Positions 18,087 through 26,125 of a stretch of 59,354 nt of DNA are shown here, piece after piece. The position numbers were made by a program, and so were the translations under genes. Within the stretch, counting starts at the first letter, position 1. Each line of letters opens with the position of its first letter. The notes under the pieces are model-generated. The model saw only the letters and a list, made by a program, of their open reading frames with translations, had not been told where the DNA came from and searched no databases. The stretch lies in assembly GCA_046262315.1 (NCBI GenBank), contig JBHEMZ010000090.1:1-59354 (forward strand), written 5' to 3'. This DNA comes from JACVRM01 sp046262315 (GTDB taxonomy: Bacteria > Actinomycetota > Thermoleophilia > Gaiellales > Gaiellaceae).

Positions 18087-18667
18087 TCCACCGCCTCCTC
18101 GGCGAGCTGGCGCTTCAGGATACGCCGCCCTCGATGCAAACGTGACATGACCGTGCCGACCGGGACGTCGAGGATCTGCGCCGCCTCCGCGTAGGAGAAG
18201 CCGCCGATGTCCACGAGCACGACCGTGTCGCGAAAGTCATGGGGTAGCTCCGAGAGCGCCGAGACCACGTTGTCCTGCGACAACCGTGCGAGCACCCGCT
18301 CCTCCTCCTCGGGCTGCGTGTCGCCGGAGGACTCCGCGAGCCGGTTGTACAGGAAATAGTCGCCCTCCTCCAGCGGCTCGCTCAGCGGCCGGCGCTGGCG
18401 CGCCCGCGCCCGGTCGATGTTGAGGTTCGTGAGGATGCGGAGCAGCCAGGCGCGCAAGTTCGTCCCCGGCTGGAAGGAGCGCCAGCTGCGGAACGCGCGG
18501 GCGTAGGTCTCCTGCATCAAGTCCTCAGCCTCTTCGCGCGAGCCCACAAGGCGGCGGGCGACCTGGTACACCTGATCGGCCAGCTCGAGCGCCTCCTCCT
18601 CGAAGTGCACGCGCCCGCGCGCGTCGCTCGCCAGCTTCCGCGCGTCCTTCGGACGGGTCTCGCTCAT
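18083..18667 (-). CDS. ECF RNA polymerase sigma factor (SigR/RpoE-like)
   Basis: The 194-residue protein has sigma region 2 (EEAEDLMQETYARAFRSWRS, then FQPGTNLRAWLLRILTNLNI) and region 4 (LPHDFRDTVVLVDIGGFSYA, EAAQILDVPVGTVMSRLHRG). Those signatures and the length fit the SigR/SigH branch of ECF factors that control thiol-oxidative stress genes. The ATG at 18667 was chosen over the longer open frame because a -10 hexamer precedes it directly. It is followed by its anti-sigma gene. Confidence 0.9.
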   Translation of the reverse strand: MSETRPKDARKLASDARGRVHFEEEALELADQVYQVARRLVGSREEAEDLMQETYARAFRSWRSFQPGTNLRAWLLRILTNLNIDRARARQRRPLSEPLEEGDYFLYNRLAESSGDTQPEEEERVLARLSQDNVVSALSELPHDFRDTVVLVDIGGFSYAEAAQILDVPVGTVMSRLHRGRRILKRQLAEEAVE

Positions 18668-18673
18668 CCGCCG

Positions 18674-18679
18674 AACGTA
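18674..18679 (-). promoter_or_regulatory. TACGTT, -10 element for the ECF sigma gene
   Basis: The hexamer lies 6 nt before the ATG at 18667 on the reverse strand. Confidence 0.45.
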
Positions 18680-18787
18680 GCAGCATGTCCACGCAGGCAC
18701 CAACGGCCTCGCGCACGGCAGTATTCCCCCCTGCTGTTCAGGGAACGACGCGGGTGGGTAGAGAAACCCAAACGCGAAGGAGGAGCG

Positions 18788-19267
18788 ATGGAAGGGTACG
18801 AGGTCGTCTCGGTCAACGACGACAAGTGCATCGGCCACGTAGTCGGAACGGTCGACGACAACCTGATCGTGGAGCACGGCACGCTGCGCAAGACGCGCAA
18901 CGCGCTGCCGCTCACGTTCGCGGAGGTCGACGAAGGCGGCCGGCGGGTCGTGACGACGCTGGCGGCCGACCTTGTCTACAACTCGCCGAAGATCAAGGGC
19001 GACGGAGACCCCGATCGCGAGGCGATCGCGGCGCACTACGGGCTGGCGGCGGCCTACGACGAGACACCGGCCGAGGGCTACGGCGACACCAATCCTGACG
19101 ATCTGGCGCAGGGAGCCGAGTCCGACGAGCGCCGGGGCGGCACGGATTCAACCGTGCAACAGCGGGCCGCGATGCGCGAGAGCATGCACAAGGAGGCTGA
19201 TCGGCCCGAGTCGCCCGCGCTCCTCGGCGATCGCTACAGCGACGTGCCGCGCACCTCCGACGACTAA
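18788..19267 (+). CDS. PRC-barrel-like small acidic protein
   Basis: The 159-residue protein has a good ribosome site (AAGGAGGAG) before ATG 18788. Residues 1-70 (VVSVNDDKCIGHVVGTVDDN, RKTRNALPLTFAEVDEGGRR) form short beta strands as in PRC-barrel domains, where two or three strands surround a G-x-V turn. The remainder is acidic and probably disordered, ending in SPALLGDRYSDVPRTSDD. Function is unknown; PRC-barrel proteins bind RNA or proteins. It is divergent from the sigma factor and convergent, by 4 nt, with the metal-chaperone gene. Confidence 0.6.
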   Translation: MEGYEVVSVNDDKCIGHVVGTVDDNLIVEHGTLRKTRNALPLTFAEVDEGGRRVVTTLAADLVYNSPKIKGDGDPDREAIAAHYGLAAAYDETPAEGYGDTNPDDLAQGAESDERRGGTDSTVQQRAAMRESMHKEADRPESPALLGDRYSDVPRTSDD

Positions 19268-19485
19268 GAGCTGGGCTGAGCTTCGCGGAATCCCGCCCGG
19301 GACATGGCTGCCAGTAGCGTGTCCCGGTCGGTCCGCTCCTCATCCCAGGCGAGCGTCACCTGCCCCGTCAACGTCGCGTAGGCCGAGACGAGGCCGGACT
19401 GACCCTCGAGCGACGCACCCAGCCGCTGGACGCAGCGCTCGCAACGGATGCCGCTCACCTGAATCGTCTCGGAGTGCTCGGCCAC
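19264..19485 (-). CDS. heavy-metal-associated (CopZ-like) chaperone
   Basis: The 73-residue protein is a single HMA domain with the metal site GIRCERCVQRL (Cys15, Cys18) and the ferredoxin-like beta-alpha-beta pattern (VSAYATLTGQVTLAWDEE, LLAAMSRAGF). Such proteins carry Cu(I) or related ions in the cytoplasm. The usual GMTC is GIRC here. No transporter gene is adjacent. Confidence 0.8.
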   Translation of the reverse strand: MAEHSETIQVSGIRCERCVQRLGASLEGQSGLVSAYATLTGQVTLAWDEERTDRDTLLAAMSRAGFREAQPSS

Positions 19486-19489
19486 GGCG

Positions 19490-20593
19490 TCAATCTAGCG
19501 TCCGCTCCACCAACTCCGCAGTCACGGCGTGGAGACCTCGCGCGCGGCCCGTTGCGAGCTGACGGTCGGCCTCCGTCGCACGGCCGGCGAGCGGCGTGAG
19601 GAGCGAAGCGGTGCCGAGCTCTCCGGCCGCAGGCGCCACTCGTTCCAGCAACTCGGCCGCGAGCTCACGCGCTGGCGCCAGCCGGTCGCCGTCGGGATGC
19701 ACGAGCTCGGCGTCGAGGCCGGCCCGCAGCGCCGCCCACCTGTTCTGCGTGTAGAGCGCGCGGCCCGGAGGGTCGTAGGCCAGCGGGTCGCTACGCAGCA
19801 CGGTCACGACCAGCGCCTGGACGAGCGCCGCGAACGCAACGGAGCGTTCGAGCGCCGTCGGCTGATCCGGTACCCGCACCTCGAGCGTGCCGAAGCGAGG
19901 GTGCGGGCGCACGTCCCACCAGAGCGTTGTGTAGTCCGGGATGAGGCCGAGCGTCACCAGCCGTTCCGCGAAGGCCTCCCAGTCGGCGTGGGAGCGAAAC
20001 GCCGGCGGGGCGCCCCCGCGAGGGAGCTGCGCGAGCACCTCGGCGCGGTTCGACACGAGGCCTGTCTCCTCCCCCGCGAGGTAAGGAGAGTTCGCGGAGA
20101 GCGCGAGCACGACCGGCAGCCACTGGAGCACGCCCTCGAGCGCATCGAAGCAGGCCTCCCCGCTCGGAACGCCGATGTGCACGTGCAGGCCGTTCACGCC
20201 CTGCCGCCGCGCCGACACGCCCGCGTACTCCACGAACGCGCGGTACCGCGGCTCGTCTGCGATCTCCTGATCCTCCGGGCGGCTGACGGGATGCGTGCCC
20301 GTCGCCAACAACCGCAACTCGCGGTCGGCAGCGAGGTGCGCCGCAGCGCGCCGCAGCGCGCCTATCCTCTCCCCCGCCTCGCCGGGCTCCGAGCACACGC
20401 CGCTCGTCAGCTCGACAACGCAGGCGAACAGCTCCGTCTTGACCAAGCCGGGCAGGTCGAGGCCTGCCGCCGCCGCCACGATCGCGTCCGAGCCGGGTTC
20501 CAGCAAGAGCGTGTCGGCGGAGACGAGCATGAGCTCTTCCTCAACCCCGACCGACCAGGGCGGGCTCTCGCCCCAATGGGACTCGATCGGCAC
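19490..20593 (-). CDS. glutamate-cysteine ligase family 2 (YbdK-type carboxylate-amine ligase)
   Basis: The 367-residue protein starts VPIESHWGESPPWSVGVEEE, where GVEEE is the nucleotide/metal signature of GCS2 enzymes. It continues with NGLHVHIGVPSGEACFDALE, LALSANSPYLAGEETGLVSN and DVRPHPRFGTLEVRVPDQPT, all typical. The family ligates glutamate to an amine, for example cysteine. Length is normal. The GTG at 20593 was chosen because the family signature begins close after it and a -10 hexamer lies just upstream, although the frame is open further. Confidence 0.88.
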   Translation of the reverse strand: MPIESHWGESPPWSVGVEEELMLVSADTLLLEPGSDAIVAAAAGLDLPGLVKTELFACVVELTSGVCSEPGEAGERIGALRRAAAHLAADRELRLLATGTHPVSRPEDQEIADEPRYRAFVEYAGVSARRQGVNGLHVHIGVPSGEACFDALEGVLQWLPVVLALSANSPYLAGEETGLVSNRAEVLAQLPRGGAPPAFRSHADWEAFAERLVTLGLIPDYTTLWWDVRPHPRFGTLEVRVPDQPTALERSVAFAALVQALVVTVLRSDPLAYDPPGRALYTQNRWAALRAGLDAELVHPDGDRLAPARELAAELLERVAPAAGELGTASLLTPLAGRATEADRQLATGRARGLHAVTAELVERTLD

Positions 20594-20599
20594 GCGCGA

Positions 20600-20605
20600 A
20601 GCGTA
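20600..20605 (-). promoter_or_regulatory. TACGCT, -10 element for the GCS2 gene
   Basis: The hexamer lies 6 nt before the GTG at 20593 on the reverse strand. Confidence 0.45.
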
Positions 20606-20711
20606 GTGACCCTTAGAAAAAAGCTCCCGGCTCCACCGAGGGCGCTGGGCCGTCAGCGGAGCCGAGAGGGAGAGAGTGGCCCCGAGGGGGTGCGGGGCCT
20701 GGGATGGGCGG

Positions 20712-21929
20712 CTAGCCGCGAGGGGAGGAAGGCTGCCGCCCAAGCTCTACGTCGATTTGCTCGCTTTCGTCATTGCCGTCGCGCACCACCTCGAGCTCCA
20801 CTGTGTCGCCGGGATCCTTGCGAGAGACGACCTGCCGCAGCTGCTCCACCGACGTCACGGCGACGCCCTCGGCCTTCACGATGATGTCGCCGCCGAGGTA
20901 GTACGTATCGCCGCCGACCGTGACCGGCTCGGTACCGGCCTTCAGGCCGGCGCGAGCGGCGCCCGTTTCCGGGTAGACGTTCGAGACGAGCAGACCTCGC
21001 GAGACGGGAAGATGGAAGAGGCGCGCGATCTCGGGGTTGATTGGCTGCGCCGCGATGCCGATCTCGGCGTGTTCCACGCGCCCGTCGCGGATGATCTGGG
21101 AGGCGACGTCCTTGACGGTGTTGATGGGAACGGCAAAGCCCAGCCCGATGTTGCCGCCCGTCTGCGTTGCGATCTGGGTATTGACGCCGATCACGCGTCC
21201 TGCCGCGTTCAGCAGCGGACCGCCGGAGTTGCCCTGGTTGATGGCGGCGTCCGTCTGGATGACCTGGTCGATCAGGTACGTGTTCGGTGCCTGGATGGCA
21301 CGACCGACCGCACTGACGATGCCCGCGGTGACCGTGCGCTGGTAGCCGAGCGGGTTTCCGATCGCGACTACCTCGTCACCCACCTGCACGCTGTCGGAGT
21401 CGCCCAGCTCCAGCGGCCTGAGCGCCCGCGACTCGGCCTCCACCTTCAGCAGGGCGAGGTCGGTCGAGGGGTCACGGCCGACGATCTTCGCTTCCATGTT
21501 CTCGTTGTTCGAGAAGCTCACGGTCACGTCCCCGCCGCCCTCGTCCACGTCCTGGACGACGTGGTAGTTCGTGATGATGTGGCCTTCCTTGTCGATCAGG
21601 AACCCGGAGCCGAGTCCCTGCTGTACCTGCGGCTCCAAGTTGAAGCCGAATGGGTCCTGCGTCTCGACCGTCGTGCGCGTCGACACCTGCACGACACCGG
21701 TTCGCGCACGCTCCCAGATCTCGCGGATGGAGAGCGGTTCCTCGCGGCGAAGCGACGACGGTGCCTCGATGCGGTCGGCGGCCGCGACGGGAACGGCGGA
21801 GGCGCCCTCCTCGCCGTCGTTGAACCCCCAGAGCAGCGCCGCGCCCGTCAACGCGACCGCGCCGCCTGCAACGGCGGCGGCGACGAGCGCGGCGCTCTGA
21901 AGGAGGAGTCCCGTGCGAAATGGCCGCAT
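20712..21929 (-). CDS. membrane-anchored HtrA/DegP serine protease
   Basis: The 405-residue protein has one N-terminal membrane segment (about residues 8-34), a trypsin-like domain with the triad His123 (IITNYHVV), Asp157 (DPSTDLALLK) and Ser235 (NQGNSGGPLLN), and a C-terminal PDZ domain (GLLVSNVYPETGAARAGLKA, GGDIIVKAEGVAVTSVEQLR). It would degrade or refold misfolded proteins outside the membrane. Length and domain order are standard for the actinobacterial form. Upstream is the phoU fragment on the same strand with an 88-base gap. Confidence 0.93.
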   Translation of the reverse strand: MRPFRTGLLLQSAALVAAAVAGGAVALTGAALLWGFNDGEEGASAVPVAAADRIEAPSSLRREEPLSIREIWERARTGVVQVSTRTTVETQDPFGFNLEPQVQQGLGSGFLIDKEGHIITNYHVVQDVDEGGGDVTVSFSNNENMEAKIVGRDPSTDLALLKVEAESRALRPLELGDSDSVQVGDEVVAIGNPLGYQRTVTAGIVSAVGRAIQAPNTYLIDQVIQTDAAINQGNSGGPLLNAAGRVIGVNTQIATQTGGNIGLGFAVPINTVKDVASQIIRDGRVEHAEIGIAAQPINPEIARLFHLPVSRGLLVSNVYPETGAARAGLKAGTEPVTVGGDTYYLGGDIIVKAEGVAVTSVEQLRQVVSRKDPGDTVELEVVRDGNDESEQIDVELGRQPSSPRG

Positions 21930-22017
21930 CGCACCTGGTTATACCGACCGCCCCTTACGGCACCGTTTCGCCCCGTTAATCGCCCGCGGCGCCGGTGTTA
22001 AGAAGTGTTCAGTCGGC

Positions 22018-22296
22018 TCACTGGGAGTCCGGGCGCGAGGCGTCGGTGAACTCCCGGAACTCGCCGGTGACGAGATACGCGGTCTGCTCGCCGATGTCCA
22101 CCGCGTGGTCGCCGATCCGCTCGAGGCAGCGCGAGACGATGATCATGCGCAGGCCCCACTCGCGCAGCGCGGGGTTGGAGCCGAGCGCCAGCACATGCTG
22201 GACGGCGCGGCGGTTTGCCCGGTCGATCAACTCGTCGAGCTCGACCAGCGACTCGGCGCCGGCCAGGTCGCGGTTCGGAACGAGACCGACCCTCAT
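22018..22296 (-). pseudogene. phoU: PhoU, C-terminal half only (92 aa)
   Basis: The ATG at 22296 overlaps the pstB stop (ATGA). The product contains VELDELIDRANRRAVQHVL and then IIVSRCLERIGDHAVDIGEQ, the ExxxD-type metal-binding helix of the second PhoU repeat. Normal PhoU has about 220 residues with two repeats; here the whole first repeat is missing. PhoU couples Pst transport to the PhoR/PhoB system. With MRVGLVPNRD joined to the middle of the protein, a deletion just after the start codon is the simplest reading. Whether the half protein works is doubtful. Confidence 0.75.
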
Positions 22297-23054
22297 CAGC
22301 CGAACCGTCCGGTCACGTAGTCCTCGGTGCGCTTGTCGGCCGGCTGCGTGAAGATCTTGTCCGTCGAGTCGTACTCGACGAGGATCCCGGTGCGGTCGCC
22401 CTCGCCGGCCTGCGTGACGCTGAAGAAGGCGGTCATGTCCGCCACGCGGGCAGCCTGCTGCATGTTGTGCGTGACGACGATGATCGTGTAGTCGCGCTTG
22501 AGCTCGTGCATCAGGTCCTCGATGCGCGTGGTGGCGATCGGGTCGAGCGCCGAGGCCGGCTCGTCCATCAGGATCACCTCGGGCTCGACGGCGAGGCAGC
22601 GCGCGATGCAGAGCCGCTGCTGCTGTCCGCCGGACAGCCCGAGCGCGCTCGCCTTCAGACGATGTTTCACCTCGTCCCAGAGCGCCGCTTGCTGGAGCGC
22701 ACGCTCGACGCGCCCGTCGAGGCCGTCGGTCATCCCGAGCACGCGCGGGCCGAAGGCGACGTTGTCGTAGATGGACTTCGGGAACGGGTTCGGCTTCTGG
22801 AAGACCATGCCGATGCGCCTCCGTACCTCGACCGCATCGACGTCCGGGCCGTAGAGGTTCTGCTCGTGGTAGAGGATCTGGCCGTGGATCTGAGCGGTCG
22901 GGATCAGGGCGTTCATGTGGTTGAAGCAGCGGATGAAGGTGCTCTTGCCGCAACCGGACGGGCCGATGAAGGCAGTGACGAAGTTGCGATAGATCTCCAG
23001 CGAGACGCCTTCGAGCGCCATGTTGCCGCTGTAGGAGACGCCGAGGTCGCGCAC
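22296..23054 (-). CDS. pstB: phosphate ABC transporter ATP-binding protein, 5' end disturbed
   Basis: The protein has Walker A GPSGCGKST (residues 31-39), the signature LSGGQQQRLCIARC, Walker B VILMDEPASALDP and the typical C-terminus KIFTQPADKRTEDYVTGRFG. It energises phosphate import. The GTG at 23054 is the only start; the in-frame codons before it (PGDVVFD) look like the true N-terminus, but they run into pstS sequence and then a stop, so the original start has been lost in a fusion. The core of the gene is intact. Confidence 0.9.
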   Translation of the reverse strand: MRDLGVSYSGNMALEGVSLEIYRNFVTAFIGPSGCGKSTFIRCFNHMNALIPTAQIHGQILYHEQNLYGPDVDAVEVRRRIGMVFQKPNPFPKSIYDNVAFGPRVLGMTDGLDGRVERALQQAALWDEVKHRLKASALGLSGGQQQRLCIARCLAVEPEVILMDEPASALDPIATTRIEDLMHELKRDYTIIVVTHNMQQAARVADMTAFFSVTQAGEGDRTGILVEYDSTDKIFTQPADKRTEDYVTGRFG

Positions 23055-23081
23055 GTCGAAGACGACGTCGCCGGGTGCGCA

Positions 23082-23732
23082 CGGTCACATTGTCGTCCTC
23101 CGTGGCGGTGTAGTCCGAGCGGCTCTGGCCCTCCTCGCCCATGATCGCAGAGGTGAAGTAGTCGAACGTGCCCGAGTCCGTGCCCGCGCGGAAGAGCGCC
23201 ATCGGCTCGTGGGGAAAGCGCTCGTCCACGTCGTCCCAGCTGTCGACGTCCGAGCCGGGCTCCCAGATCTTGCGGAGCTGCTCGACGGTCAGGCAGGAAG
23301 CCCATTCGTTGCCGGGATTGACCACCACAGACAGGCCGTCGTTCGCGATCTGAAGCTCGATGAACCGGACGCGGTTCTCGGCGCAGAGCTCTTTCTCGCC
23401 CTCATCGATCGGCCGGGAGGCGTTCGCGAGATCCGTCTCGGCGCGGCAGAACCGCTCGAATCCGCCGCCCGTCCCGGCGACTCCGACATGACCTTGACCT
23501 TCGGATTCGCCTTGCGGAACCGCTCGGCGGCGAGCGTGATAAGTGGCGCGACCGTGCTCGAGCCGTCCACGCGCACGCGGCCGGTGAGGGCTTCCTCGCC
23601 GAAGAGCTCGTCCACGTCCTCGTCGCTGATCTCGTCCTGTGCGTTTACCGGCTCGTTCCCCGGGCGCTCGCGGCATGCGGCGGCACCGAACGCAAGCAGC
23701 GCCACGAGGATGACGGCGGCGGCGCGCATCAC
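23082..23732 (-). pseudogene. pstS: PstS phosphate-binding protein, frameshifted and lacking its C-terminus
   Basis: From the ATG at 23732 the product has a lipoprotein signal (AVILVALLAFGAAACRERPG) and the PstS start VRVDGSSTVAPLITLAAERF. After KVKVM (about 23490) the rest is one frame over: VGVAGTGGGFERFCRAETDL, ASRPIDEGEKELCA, FHEP-type loop and AGTDSGTFDYFTSAIMGEEG. Homology stops after TATEDDNVTV at about 23085. The last third of PstS and all of PstC and PstA are absent, and the next bases are the start of pstB. A PHO box precedes the gene. Confidence 0.85.
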
Positions 23733-23773
23733 GGCGTCGATTGTCGACGGCGCGTGACGGCCCCGGGGACGCG

Positions 23774-23806
23774 GCGCGGTTAAGGGGTGGTGAAAAGGTG
23801 GTGAAT
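23774..23806 (-). promoter_or_regulatory. PHO box of three 11-bp direct repeats upstream of pstS
   Basis: On the reverse strand ATTCACCACCT (23806-23796), TTTCACCACCC (23795-23785) and CTTAACCGCGC (23784-23774) are adjacent 11-bp units with the TTCACC core of PhoP-binding PHO boxes known in Streptomyces. The box lies 42 bases before the pstS start, so phosphate-starvation control is likely. Confidence 0.75.
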
Positions 23807-23810
23807 GTTC

Positions 23811-24800
23811 CTAGAAGACGGCCTCGATCGGCCAGTAGAGCGCCGCCGCGACCAGCCCCGCCGCGGGGATCGTGAGCAGCCAGGCCACCAGGATGTTGCC
23901 GGCCACGCCCCAGCGCACGGCCGAGAGCCGCTTCGTCGCGCCGGCGCCCATGACCGCTCCGGAGATGCACTGCGTCGTCGAGACCGGGAACCCGTAGTGG
24001 GTGGCCACGTAGAGCGTGGCGCCAGCCGAGACTTGCGCTGCAAAACCGCTCGCGGGATCCATGTTGAACACGCGCTGGCCGAGCGTCCGGATGATCCGCC
24101 AGCCGCCCGCGTACGTGCCAGCCGCGATCGCGACTCCGGCGGCGATCTTCACCCACGTGGGGATGTAGAACTCGTCGATTGAGCCGTGGGCGAACAGGGC
24201 GAGCGCGATCACGCCCATCGTCTTCTGCGCGTCGTTGGCGCCGTGCGTGAAGGCGAAGAAGGTCGCGGAGGCGAGCTGGCCGATGCGGAAGGTTCTGTTC
24301 GCGGTGTGCGGCGTGGCCCGGTTGAAGGCCCAGTAGATGGCGACGAGCAAGACGAAAGCGCCGAGAAACCCGAAGGCGGGCGAGAGCAGGCCGGGAATCA
24401 AGATCTTCTCCTTCATGCCGCCCCACTCCACGCCGTCGGTCCCGGACTGGACGAGAGCCGCACCGATCAGGCCGCCGAAGAGCGCGTGCGAGGAGCTCGA
24501 GGGCAGTCCTCTGTACCAGGTGGCGAGGTTCCAGACGATGGCCCCGATCAGCGCGGCCAGGATGGTCTGCTGCGTCGCGAGGCCGGTGTCGATGATCCCC
24601 TGGCCGACCGTTTTCGCAACCGCCGTGGTGACGAACGCGCCGGCGAGGTTGGCGACGGCGGCGAGCACCACGGCCTGACGGGGCGTCAGCGCGCGTGTCG
24701 AGACCGAGGTCGCGATCGCGTTCGCCGTGTCGTGGAAACCGTTGGTGAAGTCGAATCCGAGCGCGACCAGGACGACCGCGACGAGGAGGACGTTCTCCAC
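23811..24800 (-). CDS. pit: PiT family inorganic phosphate transporter
   Basis: The 329-residue membrane protein has the two PiT signatures: FDFTNGFHDTANAIATSVST near the N-terminus and FFAFTHGANDAQKTMGVIAL in the second half, plus the paired motifs PSSSSHALFGGLIG and PVSTTQCISGAVMG. About ten hydrophobic segments are visible. It imports phosphate with a metal ion using the ion gradient. The DUF47 gene upstream is the usual partner, with 169 bases between. Unlike the neighbouring pst genes it looks intact. Confidence 0.93.
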   Translation of the reverse strand: MENVLLVAVVLVALGFDFTNGFHDTANAIATSVSTRALTPRQAVVLAAVANLAGAFVTTAVAKTVGQGIIDTGLATQQTILAALIGAIVWNLATWYRGLPSSSSHALFGGLIGAALVQSGTDGVEWGGMKEKILIPGLLSPAFGFLGAFVLLVAIYWAFNRATPHTANRTFRIGQLASATFFAFTHGANDAQKTMGVIALALFAHGSIDEFYIPTWVKIAAGVAIAAGTYAGGWRIIRTLGQRVFNMDPASGFAAQVSAGATLYVATHYGFPVSTTQCISGAVMGAGATKRLSAVRWGVAGNILVAWLLTIPAAGLVAAALYWPIEAVF

Positions 24801-24969
24801 CCGGCCTAATGCCCTTCCAGGCGATACACGCCTGCTTCCGGCCCGCGATCACGCGGCGCCGGAGCCCACCCTCGCCCTCGCCAAGGCACAAAGCCTTGGC
24901 CGCGGTCGAGTTCGGCCTCCGGCTTGGTGCTCGCGACCCGGAAGCGAGGCAGCATCACCTGAACGGGCA

Positions 24970-25593
24970 CTACCGGTTCTTGACGAGGATCGCCTCGAGA
25001 ACGTCGGCGGCGTTCTCGCAGGCGTCCACCGCCTCTTCGAGCCGCTCGTGGATGTCCTTCCACCGGATGATCGACACGGGATTCTCCTCGTTGCGGAAGA
25101 GCTCGCCGACGCCGTCTGAGAGCAGCCGGTCGCCTTCGTCCTCGAGCGCGCGCAACTCGTCGAGCGCCTCGCTCGAGTCCTTGAAACCGTCAAGCCGCTG
25201 GACCGCCTCGTCGAGCTTGATGGCGGAGCGGAGAATCACGTCCGCCTGCTCGCGCGCCTTCGGCGGCACACGCGAAGCGCCGTAGGAGCCCAGGTTGTCA
25301 GCGGCCTCGTCGACGTTGTCGCACACGTCGTCGAGCGCGCCCGCCAAGCGATAGATGTCGTCGCGGTCGAAGGGCGTCACGAACGTGCGATTGAGCAGCC
25401 CGACAACTTCGTGCGTGAGCCGGTCGCCGCGGTGCTCGCGCTCCTTGATCTGGCCGATCAGCTCGGCGCCGTTTTCCGGGAAGCGGTCGAGCAGGTGCAC
25501 GAGCAGCCGCGAGATGTCCACGGCGTTGGCGGCGGACTGCGCGAGCAGGTCGAAGAATTCGCGCTTCCTGGGGGTGAAGCTCAGGCGCACCAT
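24970..25593 (-). CDS. DUF47 (PhoU-like) protein, PiT accessory
   Basis: The 207-residue protein is all-helical with MVRLSFTPRKREFFDLLAQS, HRGDRLTHEVVGLLNRTFVT and FDRDDIYRLAGALDDVCDNV, the hallmark of DUF47/TIGR00153 proteins that sit beside PiT transporters and modulate them. Length is normal. It precedes pit on the same strand. The TATACG hexamer about 12 nt before the ATG may be its -10 element, lying in the 3' end of the kinase remnant. Confidence 0.88.
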   Translation of the reverse strand: MVRLSFTPRKREFFDLLAQSAANAVDISRLLVHLLDRFPENGAELIGQIKEREHRGDRLTHEVVGLLNRTFVTPFDRDDIYRLAGALDDVCDNVDEAADNLGSYGASRVPPKAREQADVILRSAIKLDEAVQRLDGFKDSSEALDELRALEDEGDRLLSDGVGELFRNEENPVSIIRWKDIHERLEEAVDACENAADVLEAILVKNR

Positions 25594-25616
25594 GTCAGCG
25601 CGCCGTATACCAACTT

Positions 25617-26096
25617 TTACGATCCGGTGAACGCGCAGGTGACCTGGAGGCCGCGGGCGGGGCCCCCGGTTGCCTCGACCGTGCCGCCGGCCGCCGTAAC
25701 GACGTGCTTGACGATGGCGAGCCCGAGACCCGTGCTCTAGAGGTCCGCGCCCGGTCGGTAGAAGCGCTCGAAGAGACGTGGCAGGTCCTCTTCGGGTACG
25801 CCGGCACCGTCGTCGGACACCGTCAGCAGGAGCGCGCCGTCGCCCTCAGCGCAGGCCAGGGTGCACGTGGCGCCCGCGCCCGCGTAGCGGACGGCGTTCT
25901 CGGCGAGGTTCTGAGCGACGACCTGCAGCATGCGCTGGCGTAGCGGCAGAGCGAAGGAAGGGGCACCCTGGATGCGTAACCCGACGCCCGCCCGATCGGC
26001 GCGGTCGGCCAGCGCCTCGACGACGCCTTCGAGTACGGGCAACGCCCGGATCGACCCGAGCGAGACGACCGCGCGCCCGACCTCGCTCCCCGGCCG
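25617..26096 (-). pseudogene. histidine kinase remnant (HATPase domain, PhoR-like) with an in-frame stop
   Basis: The reverse strand encodes VVAQNLAENAVRYAGAGATC (N box), VSDDGAGVPEEDLPRLFERF (G1 and F boxes) and, after an in-frame TAG at 25737-25739, STGLGLAIVKHVVTAAGGTV (G2 box) and a normal end. This is the C-terminal catalytic domain of a sensor kinase. The dimerisation/His domain and any sensor domain are missing: an in-frame stop lies at 26112-26114 and the next gene starts 30 bases away. Position just before DUF47 and pit suggests it was the phosphate sensor PhoR; this is inferred from context only. Confidence 0.75.
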
Positions 26097-26112
26097 GCGA
26101 CCGGCCCGCCAC

Positions 26113-26118
26113 TATCGT
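26113..26118 (+). promoter_or_regulatory. TATCGT, -10 element for the first response regulator
   Basis: The hexamer lies 7 nt before the GTG at 26126. Confidence 0.45.
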
Positions 26119-26125
26119 ACGCCCG

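Noticed and set aside
22018..24891. A 957-codon open frame on the minus strand running from pit across pstS and pstB to phoU
   Set aside because: It crosses four real genes in changing frames; high GC content leaves few stop codons. Only the PstS and PhoU parts of it are protein-like.
25600..25640. A PHO box upstream of the DUF47 gene (GGTCACC ... GTTCACC)
   Set aside because: The two TCACC cores are 12 bases apart, not 11, only two units exist, and they fall in the coding end of the kinase remnant.
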